DNA from: JBDKTK01 sp039680225
GTDB lineage: Bacteria > Desulfobacterota > Syntrophia > Syntrophales > UBA4778
Assembly (NCBI GenBank): GCA_039680225.1
Contig: JBDKTK010000296.1
Coordinates: forward strand, 1-15,199
Length of the DNA stretch: 15,199 nucleotides
Direction: 5' to 3'
Below, one piece after another: positions 1 to 7,740 of the stretch; positions within the stretch are counted from its first letter, which is position 1, and each line of letters begins with the position of its first letter. The position numbers and the translations under genes were made by a program. The notes beneath the pieces are model-generated. The model searched no databases, was not told the DNA's origin, and saw only the letters and a program-made list of their open reading frames with translations.

Positions 1-402
1 AACCGGGCTGCCAACCTTGTCACCCTCACCTTTCCGGAACGGATAATATTCGATCCGGGCCATGCCCGGCTGAAACCCTCGGCCAATCCGACCCTGGACA
101 AGGTGGCTTCTTTTATCAGGGAACGGGCATATCTCGTTGTCGAAGTGCAGGGCCATACCGACAACCGGCCCATCAGCAACACACGCTACCCGTCAAACTG
201 GGAGCTTTCCGCGGACCGCGCGACACAGGTGGCCAAAGCGCTCATCTCCATGGGCGTCAATCCCTTACAGTTGTCGGTGAAAGGTTTCGGGGAGCACCGT
301 TCCCTGTATCCCAACGACAGCGATGAGAGCAGGTCAAAGAACCGCCGCGTCGAAATCCAATTCTCCATACACCCCAATGAGGTCCGGGCAAGGACTTCCT
401 GA
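1..402 (+). CDS. motB: MotB-like flagellar stator protein, C-terminal OmpA domain (5' truncated)
   Basis: This is the 3' end of a reading frame that is open from base 1 and stops with TGA at 400-402, giving 133 visible residues. They form an OmpA/MotB peptidoglycan-binding domain. Visible signatures are a beta-strand ending in FPERIIFDPG, the GHTDNRPI motif, the PSNWELSADRA helix start typical of MotB rather than of OmpA or Pal, a KGFGE turn, and the closing NRRVEI motif. MotB anchors the MotA/MotB proton- or sodium-driven stator to the cell wall. The N-terminal transmembrane helix carrying the ion-binding aspartate lies outside the window, so stator function is inferred from the C-terminal domain alone. 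A GTG at 103 could be mistaken for the start, but conserved domain sequence lies upstream of it. A non-flagellar OmpA-like anchor is the main alternative. The gene converges on the acetate transporter. Confidence 0.82.
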   Translation, partial: NRAANLVTLTFPERIIFDPGHARLKPSANPTLDKVASFIRERAYLVVEVQGHTDNRPISNTRYPSNWELSADRATQVAKALISMGVNPLQLSVKGFGEHRSLYPNDSDESRSKNRRVEIQFSIHPNEVRARTS

Positions 403-408
403 TGAAAA

Positions 409-442
409 AAAGGGCAGAGGCCCCATAGGGGCCCTGCCCTTT
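409..442. terminator. Bidirectional Rho-independent terminator between convergent genes
   Basis: The outer arms AAAGGGCAG (409-417) and CTGCCCTTT (434-442) are perfectly complementary. They enclose GGCCCC (419-424) and GGGGCC (428-433) around an ATA loop, with A418 bulged. An A-run at 405-411 supplies the U-tract for minus-strand transcripts, and TTT at 440-442 a short one for plus-strand transcripts. It lies 6 bases after the MotB-like stop and 23 bases beyond the stop of the acetate transporter, so it probably ends both genes. Confidence 0.88.
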
Positions 443-465
443 AACCAATCAAAAATTAATTTATA

Positions 466-1017
466 TCAGGCCCTGTCGCCGATCGGCAGGACTGTCCTGC
501 CGAATGATTCATTGAGCACTTCGGCCATCGCCAGGTAAATTGCCGACGAGCCGCAGACGATGCCTTCCCATCCGGCCAGCGTGCCGATTCCGTGGTTCCC
601 CGTCCAGTCCCTCACCGCCAGGAGCATGAAGAGCACGGTCAGGCTCAGGAAGACGAACTGTATAGCCCTGTTCTTGCCGAAGGTGCCGAACCACATGAAC
701 AGCGTGAACACGCCCCACATGAACAGGTACCAGCCGATGAAAGGCACCGGGGTCCCCGGCTCTTTCACCATCAGGATGAATACCAGGGTCAGCCAGAACA
801 GCCCGTACGAAGTGAATGCCGTAGTGCCGAACGTGTTGCCCTTCCTGAACTCCATTATGCCGGCGATCACCTGGGCCAGGCCGCCGTAGAAAATTCCCAT
901 GGCCAGGATCATCGAACCGGCCGGGAAAAATCCGGCATTGTGGATATTCAATAAAACCGTCGTCATCCCGAATCCCATCAACCCCAGCGGCGCCGGGTTT
1001 GCCAACTTATTGTCCAT
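466..1017 (-). CDS. satP: Acetate uptake transporter, SatP/YaaH (GPR1/FUN34/YaaH) family
   Basis: The product is 183 residues and almost entirely hydrophobic, with about six transmembrane segments, matching the small bacterial members of this family. The diagnostic NPAPLGL motif lies at residues 7-13, followed by a GFGMTT segment. The FTSYGLFW segment and the YGG..Q segment in the first half are also family-typical. Members carry acetate, and in E. coli SatP also succinate, across the inner membrane, probably with protons. I chose the ATG at 1017 over an upstream ATG at 1065, because the motif sits at the usual distance from the N-terminus and a GGAGGG ribosome site (1028-1033) lies 10 bases ahead of it. 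The gene is monocistronic as seen: it follows the MFS gene by 220 bases containing a structured leader, and it ends at the bidirectional terminator. It would serve acetate uptake or exchange alongside the neighbouring carboxylate-metabolism genes. Confidence 0.88.
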   Translation of the reverse strand: MDNKLANPAPLGLMGFGMTTVLLNIHNAGFFPAGSMILAMGIFYGGLAQVIAGIMEFRKGNTFGTTAFTSYGLFWLTLVFILMVKEPGTPVPFIGWYLFMWGVFTLFMWFGTFGKNRAIQFVFLSLTVLFMLLAVRDWTGNHGIGTLAGWEGIVCGSSAIYLAMAEVLNESFGRTVLPIGDRA

Positions 1018-1052
1018 AATATTGTCACCCTCCAGAAATTTATATGAAAGAA

Positions 1053-1116
1053 AAACCGCCGCCATTATGAAAAGGCAGGCTGTTTCCGCGCAGACAATGG
1101 ACCATTCAGGCGGTTT
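1053..1116 (-). promoter_or_regulatory. Inverted repeat in the acetate-transporter leader, possible attenuator
   Basis: In the minus-strand leader, AAACCGCC (1116-1109) can pair with GGCGGTTT (1060-1053), and the 3' arm runs straight into a T-rich stretch (down to about 1047). An inner helix, AATGG at 1096-1100 with CCATT at 1062-1066, could extend it. The intervening loop of about 30 to 48 bases is long for a simple terminator. This could be an attenuator or other leader structure, or chance. No known riboswitch class was recognised. Confidence 0.3.
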
Positions 1117-1237
1117 GGAACATCGGATTATCTCCGAATCTCGCTGAGAAAAAATGGATGGGACGGCTAGGATTGATCACCCGAAACGGCCAGGTGTTTG
1201 TCCTATGGACGGAATAAGACCGGAATATCATAAATGA

Positions 1238-2533
1238 TTATCGACGGGGTCCGCCGCGTTTCAACGACGACAGGAGGAAGCCGACAAAGACCAGGATCCC
1301 GATGCTCGACTGCCACACAAGATCATAAGACCCGTAAAGGTCGTATATCAATCCTGCAAAACAGGGCCCCACGCTCCCCCCGATCCCGATGAAGAATGTG
1401 AGCATCCCGTATACCGGGCCGAGGTCCCGCAGCCCGAAGCGGTCGGCTATAATGATCGGCATCATCGGCGCAAGGCAGCCATAGCCGAAACCATAGACGA
1501 GCGCATAAAGATAAAGCGAGATCAGCGAATCCATGTTGAGGAGGATTATAAGCCCCGCCATCATGACAGCCATGCCCAGGATGGCGGAGTATTTCACATC
1601 CCTGAGCCTGTCGCTCAGCCACCCGTAAAAGAACTGTCCCAGGAACCCTGCGAAACCCACGACACCCAGGGAGGCGGCCGCAGCCAGTTTGTCGATGCCG
1701 CGGTCCTCGACATAAGCGACCTGGTGCACAAAAGCGGCCATGAGGGTCATGACCGCAAGGCCGAACGATATCCCTATTATCCAGAATCGCAAATCGGAAA
1801 ACATGTCGCCATAAGATATCCGCCCGGCATCCGCAGATTTCTCATCAACTCTCAGGACCTTTTCCGGGTCCGTCTCGCCGTCGGGAAGGAGCCCGCATGA
1901 CTCGGGGTTCGCCTTCCCCATCAGGAAATATGCAAACGCTATCGAGGCCAGAAAGAGAAGGCTGATGAAAGTGAACCCCGTGCGCCAGTCAAAGTTCTTG
2001 ATGACAAACCCCGCTGCGGGGGTGAGCATGAAAGTGCCGAAGCTCACGCCCATCGTGGCGATGCCGATGGCCGTGCCGCGTTTCTTTACGAACCATTTTG
2101 CCGCCGAGGAGTTCATGACCACCACGCCCATTCCGGCGGACCCCACCCCGACAAGGAGTCCGTAGACTATATAAAATTCAAGAGGGGTCTTTACGAACTT
2201 CAGGAGCATGAAACTCGCGCAGGCGATCAGGGCGCCGACGGTGATTATCCGCCGCGGGGCTATGCGGTCCACTATGCGGCCGAGGACTATGGCGCAGGTC
2301 GAGTAAACAAACATGTTGATGGAAGCGCCCAGGGAAACGACCGAACGCGACCACCCGTATTCATCGCACAGGGGCTTGACGAAAACACCGAAAGAATAGC
2401 GGGCGCCGTAGTTTATGCTGAGGATGAGGAAGGCCCCGGCAATTACATACCAGCCCCAGAAGACGCCGCGCGGGGCTTTCCAGTCTGCTTTTAAAAGATT
2501 CAAACCTGCACCAATAAATAAACGACGCTTCAC
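1238..2533 (-). CDS. MFS transporter, oxalate/formate antiporter (OxlT) / monocarboxylate-like
   Basis: A 431-residue major facilitator with about 12 transmembrane segments. The WGWYVIAGAF start of helix 1, the YGARYSFGVF stretch, the LGRIVDRIAPRR cytoplasmic loop after helix 2, and a second GWLSDRLRD loop after helix 8 are typical of the bacterial OxlT/MCT-like branch, which moves small organic anions. The substrate cannot be read from sequence. The annotated start is a GTG at 2533, 15 bases after the SDR stop. No good Shine-Dalgarno precedes it and no ATG follows near helix 1, so translation is probably coupled to the upstream gene and the exact start is uncertain. It is the second gene of an SDR-MFS pair, so the transported compound may be the SDR substrate or product. 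No convincing terminator was found after its stop at 1238. Confidence 0.85.
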   Translation of the reverse strand: MKRRLFIGAGLNLLKADWKAPRGVFWGWYVIAGAFLILSINYGARYSFGVFVKPLCDEYGWSRSVVSLGASINMFVYSTCAIVLGRIVDRIAPRRIITVGALIACASFMLLKFVKTPLEFYIVYGLLVGVGSAGMGVVVMNSSAAKWFVKKRGTAIGIATMGVSFGTFMLTPAAGFVIKNFDWRTGFTFISLLFLASIAFAYFLMGKANPESCGLLPDGETDPEKVLRVDEKSADAGRISYGDMFSDLRFWIIGISFGLAVMTLMAAFVHQVAYVEDRGIDKLAAAASLGVVGFAGFLGQFFYGWLSDRLRDVKYSAILGMAVMMAGLIILLNMDSLISLYLYALVYGFGYGCLAPMMPIIIADRFGLRDLGPVYGMLTFFIGIGGSVGPCFAGLIYDLYGSYDLVWQSSIGILVFVGFLLSSLKRGGPRR

Positions 2534-2548
2534 GCGTGAATTGCGTAA

Positions 2549-3352
2549 TTACTTCCGTTTTTTCCCGGATGATACGGAAACCAGAAAATCAAGGAGGCCG
2601 GGGAAATGCCGCTTCAGGAAAACAGCCAGTTTCCCGTGGACTGTTATCACCCTGATCCTTTTGCGGCCGTGCAGCGCGGAGGCGATCTGCCCGGCAGCAG
2701 TTTCGGCGGGCATGCGCAGCCACCGGGGGACATTGTCCTGCGCCCCGGCCCGCAGCGACCCGAAGTTGTTCACCCTGCGGATTTCCGATTCGATAAAGCC
2801 GGGCACGATCAGCACGACTCCCACGCCCAGGGGTTTGAGTTCGTGCCTGAGGGCTTCCGCCAGGCCGTGGACGGCGTGTTTGCTCATGGCATAAGCAGAG
2901 AACCCGGGCAGTGAAATAAACCCGTTGATGCTCCCGATTATGGCGAGGCAGCCCCTGGATGCGACGAGATGGTCCCGGACGGCCTGCACCGTCCTGAGGA
3001 CGCCGAAGACGTTCGTTTCGAACTGGCGGCGGTAGTCCTCAATGCCGAGCCTGTCCGTCCGCCCTGCAACGCCGAACCCCGCGTTGGCGACCGCGTAATC
3101 GATGCGGCCGAAACGGGCGCGGGCCTGTTCGACGGCGCGCTCCACGCCGCCTTCCACGGTGACGTCGCACTTGACCGGCAGCGCCCTGCACCCCAGCTTT
3201 TCAATCGCGGCCGCCACTTCCCGCAGCCGTTCCTCACGCCGCGCGGCCAGGACGACATCGCCGCCCTGCCTTGCTATTTCGAGAGCCAGCGCCGCCCCGA
3301 TCCCGGACGAGGCGCCCGTGATAAACGTAACAGTCCCGGAAAATTTTCCCAT
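2549..3352 (-). CDS. Short-chain dehydrogenase/reductase (classical SDR)
   Basis: A 267-residue classical SDR with every core element. The cofactor motif TGASSGIG is at residues 12-19. R38-R39 after beta-strand 2 suggests NADP(H). D63 contacts adenine, NAG is at 90-92, S141 lies in GSINGF, and the catalytic pair Y154/K158 is in YAMSK. It would carry out NAD(P)-dependent oxidation or reduction of an alcohol or carbonyl in the cytoplasm; the substrate is not predictable. The C-terminus is basic (ends KKRK), and the stretch before it may associate with the membrane as in some SDR7-type enzymes, which is only a suggestion. The ATG at 3352 is supported by GGAG six bases upstream. It is the first gene of a two-gene unit with the MFS transporter, preceded by a plausible sigma-70-type promoter. 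Confidence 0.92.
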   Translation of the reverse strand: MGKFSGTVTFITGASSGIGAALALEIARQGGDVVLAARREERLREVAAAIEKLGCRALPVKCDVTVEGGVERAVEQARARFGRIDYAVANAGFGVAGRTDRLGIEDYRRQFETNVFGVLRTVQAVRDHLVASRGCLAIIGSINGFISLPGFSAYAMSKHAVHGLAEALRHELKPLGVGVVLIVPGFIESEIRRVNNFGSLRAGAQDNVPRWLRMPAETAAGQIASALHGRKRIRVITVHGKLAVFLKRHFPGLLDFLVSVSSGKKRK

Positions 3353-3385
3353 TCATGTCTCCGCGATGCCGGTTGGATTCCGGGA

Positions 3386-3414
3386 TTCTTAGCGGGAAAT
3401 CGGAGTGCGGTCAA
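3386..3414 (-). promoter_or_regulatory. Predicted sigma-70-like promoter of the SDR-MFS pair
   Basis: On the minus strand TTGACC (3414-3409) is followed after 17 bases by TAAGAA (3391-3386). The -35 box matches five of six consensus positions; the -10 box is weaker (three of six). It lies between the aspartase terminator and the SDR start, giving a leader of about 30 bases, where a promoter is needed. Confidence 0.45.
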
Positions 3415-3422
3415 GGGATTTA

Positions 3423-3457
3423 AAAGACAAACAAAAAGGGCGGCCGTCAGGCCGCCC
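3423..3457 (-). terminator. Rho-independent terminator of the aspartase transcription unit
   Basis: A perfect 8-bp GC stem, GGGCGGCC (3438-3445) with GGCCGCCC (3450-3457), closes a GTCA tetraloop. On the minus strand it is followed by a T-rich tract (complement of 3437-3423). It starts 4 bases beyond the aspartase stop codon and separates this unit from the SDR promoter. Confidence 0.9.
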
Positions 3458-3461
3458 CCTC

Positions 3462-4877
3462 TTACCCGCAGCTGAAGTAATGCGGCTTGATCATGTTCTC
3501 GGGGGAAAGGATTTTGTCGAGTTCCTCCTTGCTGAGGTACCCTTTCTTCAGGACTATCTCGCAGACCGACTCGCCCGTCTCGAGGGCCTGATGGGCCACC
3601 TCGGTCGCCTTCTCGTAGCCGATATAGGGGTTCAGCGCGGTGACCAGGCCGATGCTCCTCTCCACGTTGAGCCTGCACTGGTCGCGGTTGGCCGTGATCC
3701 CCCGGATGCACCTGTCGGCCAGCGTGCGGCAGGCCCGCTGGAGCAGGGTCGAGGAATTGAAGAGGCTGAAAGCGATTATGGGCTCCATCGCGTTGAGCTG
3801 GAGCTGGCCCGCCTCGGCGGCGAACGAGACCGTCACGTCGTTGCCGATCACGGCGAAAGCGACCTGGTTGACGACTTCCGGGATGATGGGGTTGACCTTG
3901 CCCGGCATGATGGTCGACCCCGGGGCCATGGCCGGCAGGTGGATCTCGTTGAAGCCGCAGCGCGGCCCCGAGGAGAGCAGCCGCAGGTCGTTGCACACCT
4001 TCGACAATTTGACAGCCACGCGTTTCAGGACGCCGGACAGCTGGACGTAAACCCCCGTGTCCTGGGTCGCTTCCACGAGGTCCGCGGAGGCCTGCAGGTC
4101 GAATCCCGTGTAAGCCCGCAGGTTCAGGACAACGAGCGGCGAATACTCGGGGTGCGCGTTGAGCCCGGTGCCGATCGCGGTCGCGCCGAGATTGATCTCA
4201 CTCAGCAGTCTTTCCGTTTCCTTCACCCTCTCGATGTCCTCCCCGATCATGACCGCATAGGCCGAGAACTCCTGGCGCAGGCTCATGGGAACGGCGTCCT
4301 GGAGCTGCGTCCGGCCCATTTTGATGACGTCCCGGAACTCGATCGCTTTCTCCTCGACGGCCGAATACAGGTACTGCATGGATTCCACGAGGGCCCGGAC
4401 CTTGAAGATCAGGGCGAGGCGGATCGCCGAAGGATATACGTCGTTCGTGGACTGGCACATGTTGATGTGGTTGTTGGGATGGATTATGTCGTAGCGCCCT
4501 TTTTCATAACCGAGCTTTTCGAGGGCCACGTTGGCGATCACCTCGTTGGCGTTCATGTTCGAAGACGTCCCGGCCCCGCCCTGGATCATATCCACCACAA
4601 ACTGGTCGTTGTATTTGCCGGCGATCACGTCGTCGCAGGCGGCCGCCACCGCGTCCGCTATTTCGGCCGGGAGCAGGCCGAGCTTCGCATTGGCGCGCAC
4701 TGCCGCCTTCTTGATGTACGCCAGCGACTGCACCATGAACGGATACGTGCCCAGCTTTATCCCGCTGATCTGGAAGTTTTCGACGGCCCTCAGGGTCTGC
4801 ACCCCGTAATAACACGAGTCGGGTATTTCCCTCTCGCCCAGCAGGTCGTGTTCCACGCGCGATTTCTTTTCAGCCAT
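3462..4877 (-). CDS. aspA: Aspartate ammonia-lyase (aspartase)
   Basis: Aspartase reversibly deaminates L-aspartate to fumarate and ammonia as a cytoplasmic homotetramer. The 471-residue protein aligns by eye along its whole length with E. coli AspA, for example DLLGEREIP, YYGVQTLRA, QGGAGTSSNMNANE, KMGRTQLQDAVP, NLGATAIGTGLN and ITANRDQC. The flexible catalytic loop is GSTIMPGKVNP, with the catalytic serine at S321 and the K327/N329 substrate contacts, and CQSTND is at 141-146. GRTQLQDAVP rather than GRTHLQDATP, together with aspartase-like sequence throughout, argues against fumarase C. The ATG at 4877 has AAGGAG (4885-4890) seven bases upstream. It follows the symporter by 43 bases and a strong terminator follows it, so it is probably the last gene of a malic enzyme-symporter-aspartase operon for aspartate use. 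Confidence 0.94.
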   Translation of the reverse strand: MAEKKSRVEHDLLGEREIPDSCYYGVQTLRAVENFQISGIKLGTYPFMVQSLAYIKKAAVRANAKLGLLPAEIADAVAAACDDVIAGKYNDQFVVDMIQGGAGTSSNMNANEVIANVALEKLGYEKGRYDIIHPNNHINMCQSTNDVYPSAIRLALIFKVRALVESMQYLYSAVEEKAIEFRDVIKMGRTQLQDAVPMSLRQEFSAYAVMIGEDIERVKETERLLSEINLGATAIGTGLNAHPEYSPLVVLNLRAYTGFDLQASADLVEATQDTGVYVQLSGVLKRVAVKLSKVCNDLRLLSSGPRCGFNEIHLPAMAPGSTIMPGKVNPIIPEVVNQVAFAVIGNDVTVSFAAEAGQLQLNAMEPIIAFSLFNSSTLLQRACRTLADRCIRGITANRDQCRLNVERSIGLVTALNPYIGYEKATEVAHQALETGESVCEIVLKKGYLSKEELDKILSPENMIKPHYFSCG

Positions 4878-4920
4878 TTTCTCTCTCCTTGGATTGTGAA
4901 TATTTCAGATCGAAAAGCCT

Positions 4921-6189
4921 TCATTCAGCTGCAGCGGCCCTGCCGGCAACCCGGCCCCCGGCGCTTTCTTCCACCCGGTCCCCTTCGGGGCCGATCGGCA
5001 CCCCCTCCCATTTGGCCACGATCACCGTGGCCAGGCAGTTGCCGATCACGTTGACCGCCGTCCGCCCCATGTCGATCAGGCTGTCAATGGCCAGCAACAC
5101 TGCCAGCGCCGAAAGCGGCAGGCCGAAGGACGGCAGGATGCCCGCCAGGATGACGATCGAGGCCCGCGGTATGCCGGCGCAGCCCTTGCTCGCCAGCATG
5201 ATCGTCAGCCCCATGGCAAACTGCTGGGGGATGGTCAGGTCGATCCCGAAAGCCTGGGCGACGAAAACGGCGGCGAGCGGGATGTACAGGGTGGTCCCGT
5301 CCAGGTTGAAGCTGTACCCCGTCGGGATGACGAAGGCCACGACCCTCCTCGGGACCCCGAAGTCCTCCAGGGCCTGCATGGCCTTCGGCAGGGCGGCCTC
5401 GGAGCTGGTCGTGGAAAACGCGATGACGGCGGGCTCCTTCACGGCGGAAAAAAACCTGGCGACGGGCACTTTGAAAATCAGCATTACCGGGACCATCACG
5501 AGGCAGATAAACGCAGCGGCCGAGACATAGAAACATGCGATCAGCTCGAACAGGTGCACGAGCATGTTGATCCCCTTGCTCCCCACGACCACGGCAATCG
5601 CAGCGCCCACGCCGATGGGCGCGTAATGCATCACTATCGCCGTATATTTGAACATCGTCTCGGCGAGGGCCTCGCAAAGATCGACGATCGGCTTTTTCCT
5701 GTCGCCGATCATGATCAGGGCTATGGAGAACAGGACTGTGAAGACGACGACTTCCAGGATATCGCCCCGCGCCGCCGCGTCGAAGAAATTCTGGGGGAAG
5801 ATGTGCTCGGCGATCTCGCCCACGCTCTGCTGCCTGGCGGCAGTCACGGCGGTCCCGGCCTCCGGGGCAATGCTCACGCCCGCTCCCGGCCTGATCAGGT
5901 TCACGGAGACGAGCCCGAGCGCCAGGGCGAACGTTGTCAGCACTTCGAAGTAAATTATAGATTTCAAGCCCATCCTTCCGACGGACTTGATATCGCCGTG
6001 GCCTGCGATGCCGACCACCAGCGTTGCGAAAATTATGGGGACGACGATAGATTTTACGAGCCTGATGAAGATGGCGCTCAAGGGATCGAGATATTGGGAA
6101 AAGGATGGATACAAAATCCCGATGACCAGCCCGACCGCCATTCCGATAAAAATCATCTGCGTCTGGGAAAGCCTGAACCGTTTGCTCAT
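4921..6189 (-). CDS. Dicarboxylate/amino acid:cation symporter (GltP/GltT type), predicted aspartate/glutamate uptake
   Basis: A 422-residue inner-membrane transporter of the DAACS (SLC1-like) family. The hairpin-1 serine motif STTSSEAALP is at 259-268 and NLDGTTLY is at 295-302, with a helix-8 DMGRTAVN motif. Aligned with archaeal GltPh, D369, D373, R376, T377 and N380 occupy the places of D390, D394, R397, T398 and N401, which bind aspartate and ions. The arginine that reads the side-chain carboxylate and the aspartate that reads the amino group are both kept, favouring an acidic amino acid over a C4-dicarboxylate. N384 replaces the Na1-site D405, so coupling may differ from GltPh. The ATG at 6189 is preferred over an upstream TTG at 6222, since GGAG (6200-6203) lies 10 bases ahead. 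The C-terminus ends in an alanine-rich tail. It sits between malic enzyme and aspartase. Confidence 0.9.
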   Translation of the reverse strand: MSKRFRLSQTQMIFIGMAVGLVIGILYPSFSQYLDPLSAIFIRLVKSIVVPIIFATLVVGIAGHGDIKSVGRMGLKSIIYFEVLTTFALALGLVSVNLIRPGAGVSIAPEAGTAVTAARQQSVGEIAEHIFPQNFFDAAARGDILEVVVFTVLFSIALIMIGDRKKPIVDLCEALAETMFKYTAIVMHYAPIGVGAAIAVVVGSKGINMLVHLFELIACFYVSAAAFICLVMVPVMLIFKVPVARFFSAVKEPAVIAFSTTSSEAALPKAMQALEDFGVPRRVVAFVIPTGYSFNLDGTTLYIPLAAVFVAQAFGIDLTIPQQFAMGLTIMLASKGCAGIPRASIVILAGILPSFGLPLSALAVLLAIDSLIDMGRTAVNVIGNCLATVIVAKWEGVPIGPEGDRVEESAGGRVAGRAAAAE

Positions 6190-6280
6190 GGGAAACCCGC
6201 TCCGATTGTGAATGCCCGGCAACAGTTGCGAATCAGCTTGATTGCCTGGTGCTTTGGACCTCCGAAAACAGAAGCATCAG

Positions 6281-7708
6281 CTAAAACATGGCGAACTCAT
6301 GCACCACCCTGGCAACTCCCGTCTTCACCGCCGTCTCGCGGACCGTGACGGCCACGTTCTCCTGGACCTTCTGGTTGAAGACGCTCGGGATAATGTAATC
6401 TTCCATAAGCTGGTCGGGCTCGACGCTTCCCGCGATCGCGCCGGCCGCAGCCAGGAGCATCTCCCGGTTGATCTCCCGGGCATGGCAATCCAGCACGCCG
6501 CGGAAAAGGCCGGGGAAGCACAGGACATTGTTTATCTGGTTGGGGTAGTCCGACCTGCCGGTCGCCATGACGCGGACATGTTTGCCGGCCTCTTCCGGAA
6601 GGATCTCCGGCACCGGGTTCGCCATCGCAAAGACAATCGGGTCCCGGGCCATTCTCTTTATTTCCCTCGCATGCAGCAGGTTGCCCTCGGAAACTCCCAG
6701 GAAGACGTCCGCGCCCTTGAGCGCGCGCGCCAGGTTCCCCTTCACCAGTTCCTGGTTGGTCCTCCCGGCAAGCTCCTGCTTTATGGGGTTCATGTTCTCC
6801 TTCCTCCCCCTGTAAAGGATGCCGCTGCGGTCGCACCCGATGAACCTCTTCACCCCGGCCGCGCTCATGAGATTGATGGCCGCAACGCCGGCGGCCCCCA
6901 GGCCGTTGACGACCACCAGGACATCTTCGATCTTTTTGTCGACGACCCTCAGGGCGTTGAGCAGGCCCGACAGGATCACGACGGCGGTGCCGTGCTGGTC
7001 GTCGTGGAAAACGGGGATCTCCAGCAGTTCCTTAAGACGGCTCTCCACCTCGAAACAGCGGGGCGCGGAGATGTCTTCCAGGTTGATGCCGCCGAAACCC
7101 GGGGCTATCCTCCTGACCGTCTCCACGATCTCGTCCGGTATTTTTGTATCGAGGCAGATCGGGAATGCGTCCACTCCGCCGAAGGTCTTGAACAGCAGCG
7201 CCTTGCCTTCCATGACGGGCATGGCGGCCTTCGGCCCGATGTCGCCGAGGCCCAGGACCGCGGTCCCGTCCGTCACGACGGCGACCGTGTTTTTCTTGAT
7301 GGTCAGGTCGTACACGCGTTCGGGGTTATCGCGGATCGCGGTGCAGATCCGCGCCACTCCCGGCGTATAGGCCATCGACAGGTCGTCCCGGCTGGCGAGG
7401 GGTATCTTGCTTTTGATCTCCATCTTGCCCCCCGCGTGGGCGAGAAAAGTGCGGTCGGCATAATTTATGAGCTTGACGCCGCTTATCTGATTCACGACAT
7501 CCAGGATTTTCCGCATCATTTCCTGGTCGGAAGCGTTGACGACTATGTCCCGGATTACGCTTCCGTTCTTGAAGCCGATCAGATCGACGGACCCCATGTT
7601 CCCCCCCGACTTTCCGATCGCGGAAGCCACTTTGCCCAGCATCCCCGGCTTGTTGGTCAATTCAATGCGCATGATTATACTGTAGCTTGCGCTCGTGTTC
7701 CTAATCAT
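6281..7708 (-). CDS. NAD(P)-dependent malic enzyme with N-terminal ACT domain
   Basis: A 475-residue fusion. Residues about 12-82 form an ACT domain (IELTNKPGMLGKV...GNMGSVDLI), a fold that binds amino acids or other small effectors. The rest is a short prokaryotic malic enzyme that decarboxylates L-malate to pyruvate and CO2 with NAD(P). Visible catalytic features are Y114 in AYTPGVA, K174 in LFKTFGGVDAFP, metal ligands E211-D212 and D236-D237 (in NLEDI and FHDDQHGTA), the Rossmann loop GLGAAG near 269-274, and the C-terminal TGRSDYPNQINN motif. Cofactor choice cannot be read with confidence. The ATG at 7708 is preceded by overlapping AGGAGG copies (7715-7723). It is the first gene of the presumed aspartate-use operon, 91 bases before the symporter, with no terminator seen between them. 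The ACT domain may let an amino acid tune flux. Confidence 0.93.
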   Translation of the reverse strand: MIRNTSASYSIIMRIELTNKPGMLGKVASAIGKSGGNMGSVDLIGFKNGSVIRDIVVNASDQEMMRKILDVVNQISGVKLINYADRTFLAHAGGKMEIKSKIPLASRDDLSMAYTPGVARICTAIRDNPERVYDLTIKKNTVAVVTDGTAVLGLGDIGPKAAMPVMEGKALLFKTFGGVDAFPICLDTKIPDEIVETVRRIAPGFGGINLEDISAPRCFEVESRLKELLEIPVFHDDQHGTAVVILSGLLNALRVVDKKIEDVLVVVNGLGAAGVAAINLMSAAGVKRFIGCDRSGILYRGRKENMNPIKQELAGRTNQELVKGNLARALKGADVFLGVSEGNLLHAREIKRMARDPIVFAMANPVPEILPEEAGKHVRVMATGRSDYPNQINNVLCFPGLFRGVLDCHAREINREMLLAAAGAIAGSVEPDQLMEDYIIPSVFNQKVQENVAVTVRETAVKTGVARVVHEFAMF

Positions 7709-7714
7709 CTCCTT

Positions 7715-7723
7715 CCTCCTCCT
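7715..7723 (-). promoter_or_regulatory. Strong purine-rich ribosome binding site of malic enzyme
   Basis: On the minus strand, overlapping AGGAGG copies end six and nine bases before the ATG at 7708, within an uninterrupted purine run. This fixes the start and suggests high translation. I saw no convincing promoter in the 99-base gap to the hydrolase gene, because the terminator occupies most of it. Confidence 0.75.
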
Positions 7724-7740
7724 TTGCTAAGTCGGCAATT

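Noticed and set aside
3462..4877. Class II fumarase instead of aspartase
   Set aside because: The GRTQLQDAVP motif and close resemblance to E. coli AspA along the whole length favour aspartase. Fumarase C has a histidine in the corresponding GRTH motif.
3405..5054. 549-codon open frame on the plus strand opposite aspartase
   Set aside because: It is antisense to a complete, well-conserved aspartase. Its translation is rich in Arg, Asp, His and Gly with no domain, as expected for a shadow frame in GC-rich DNA.
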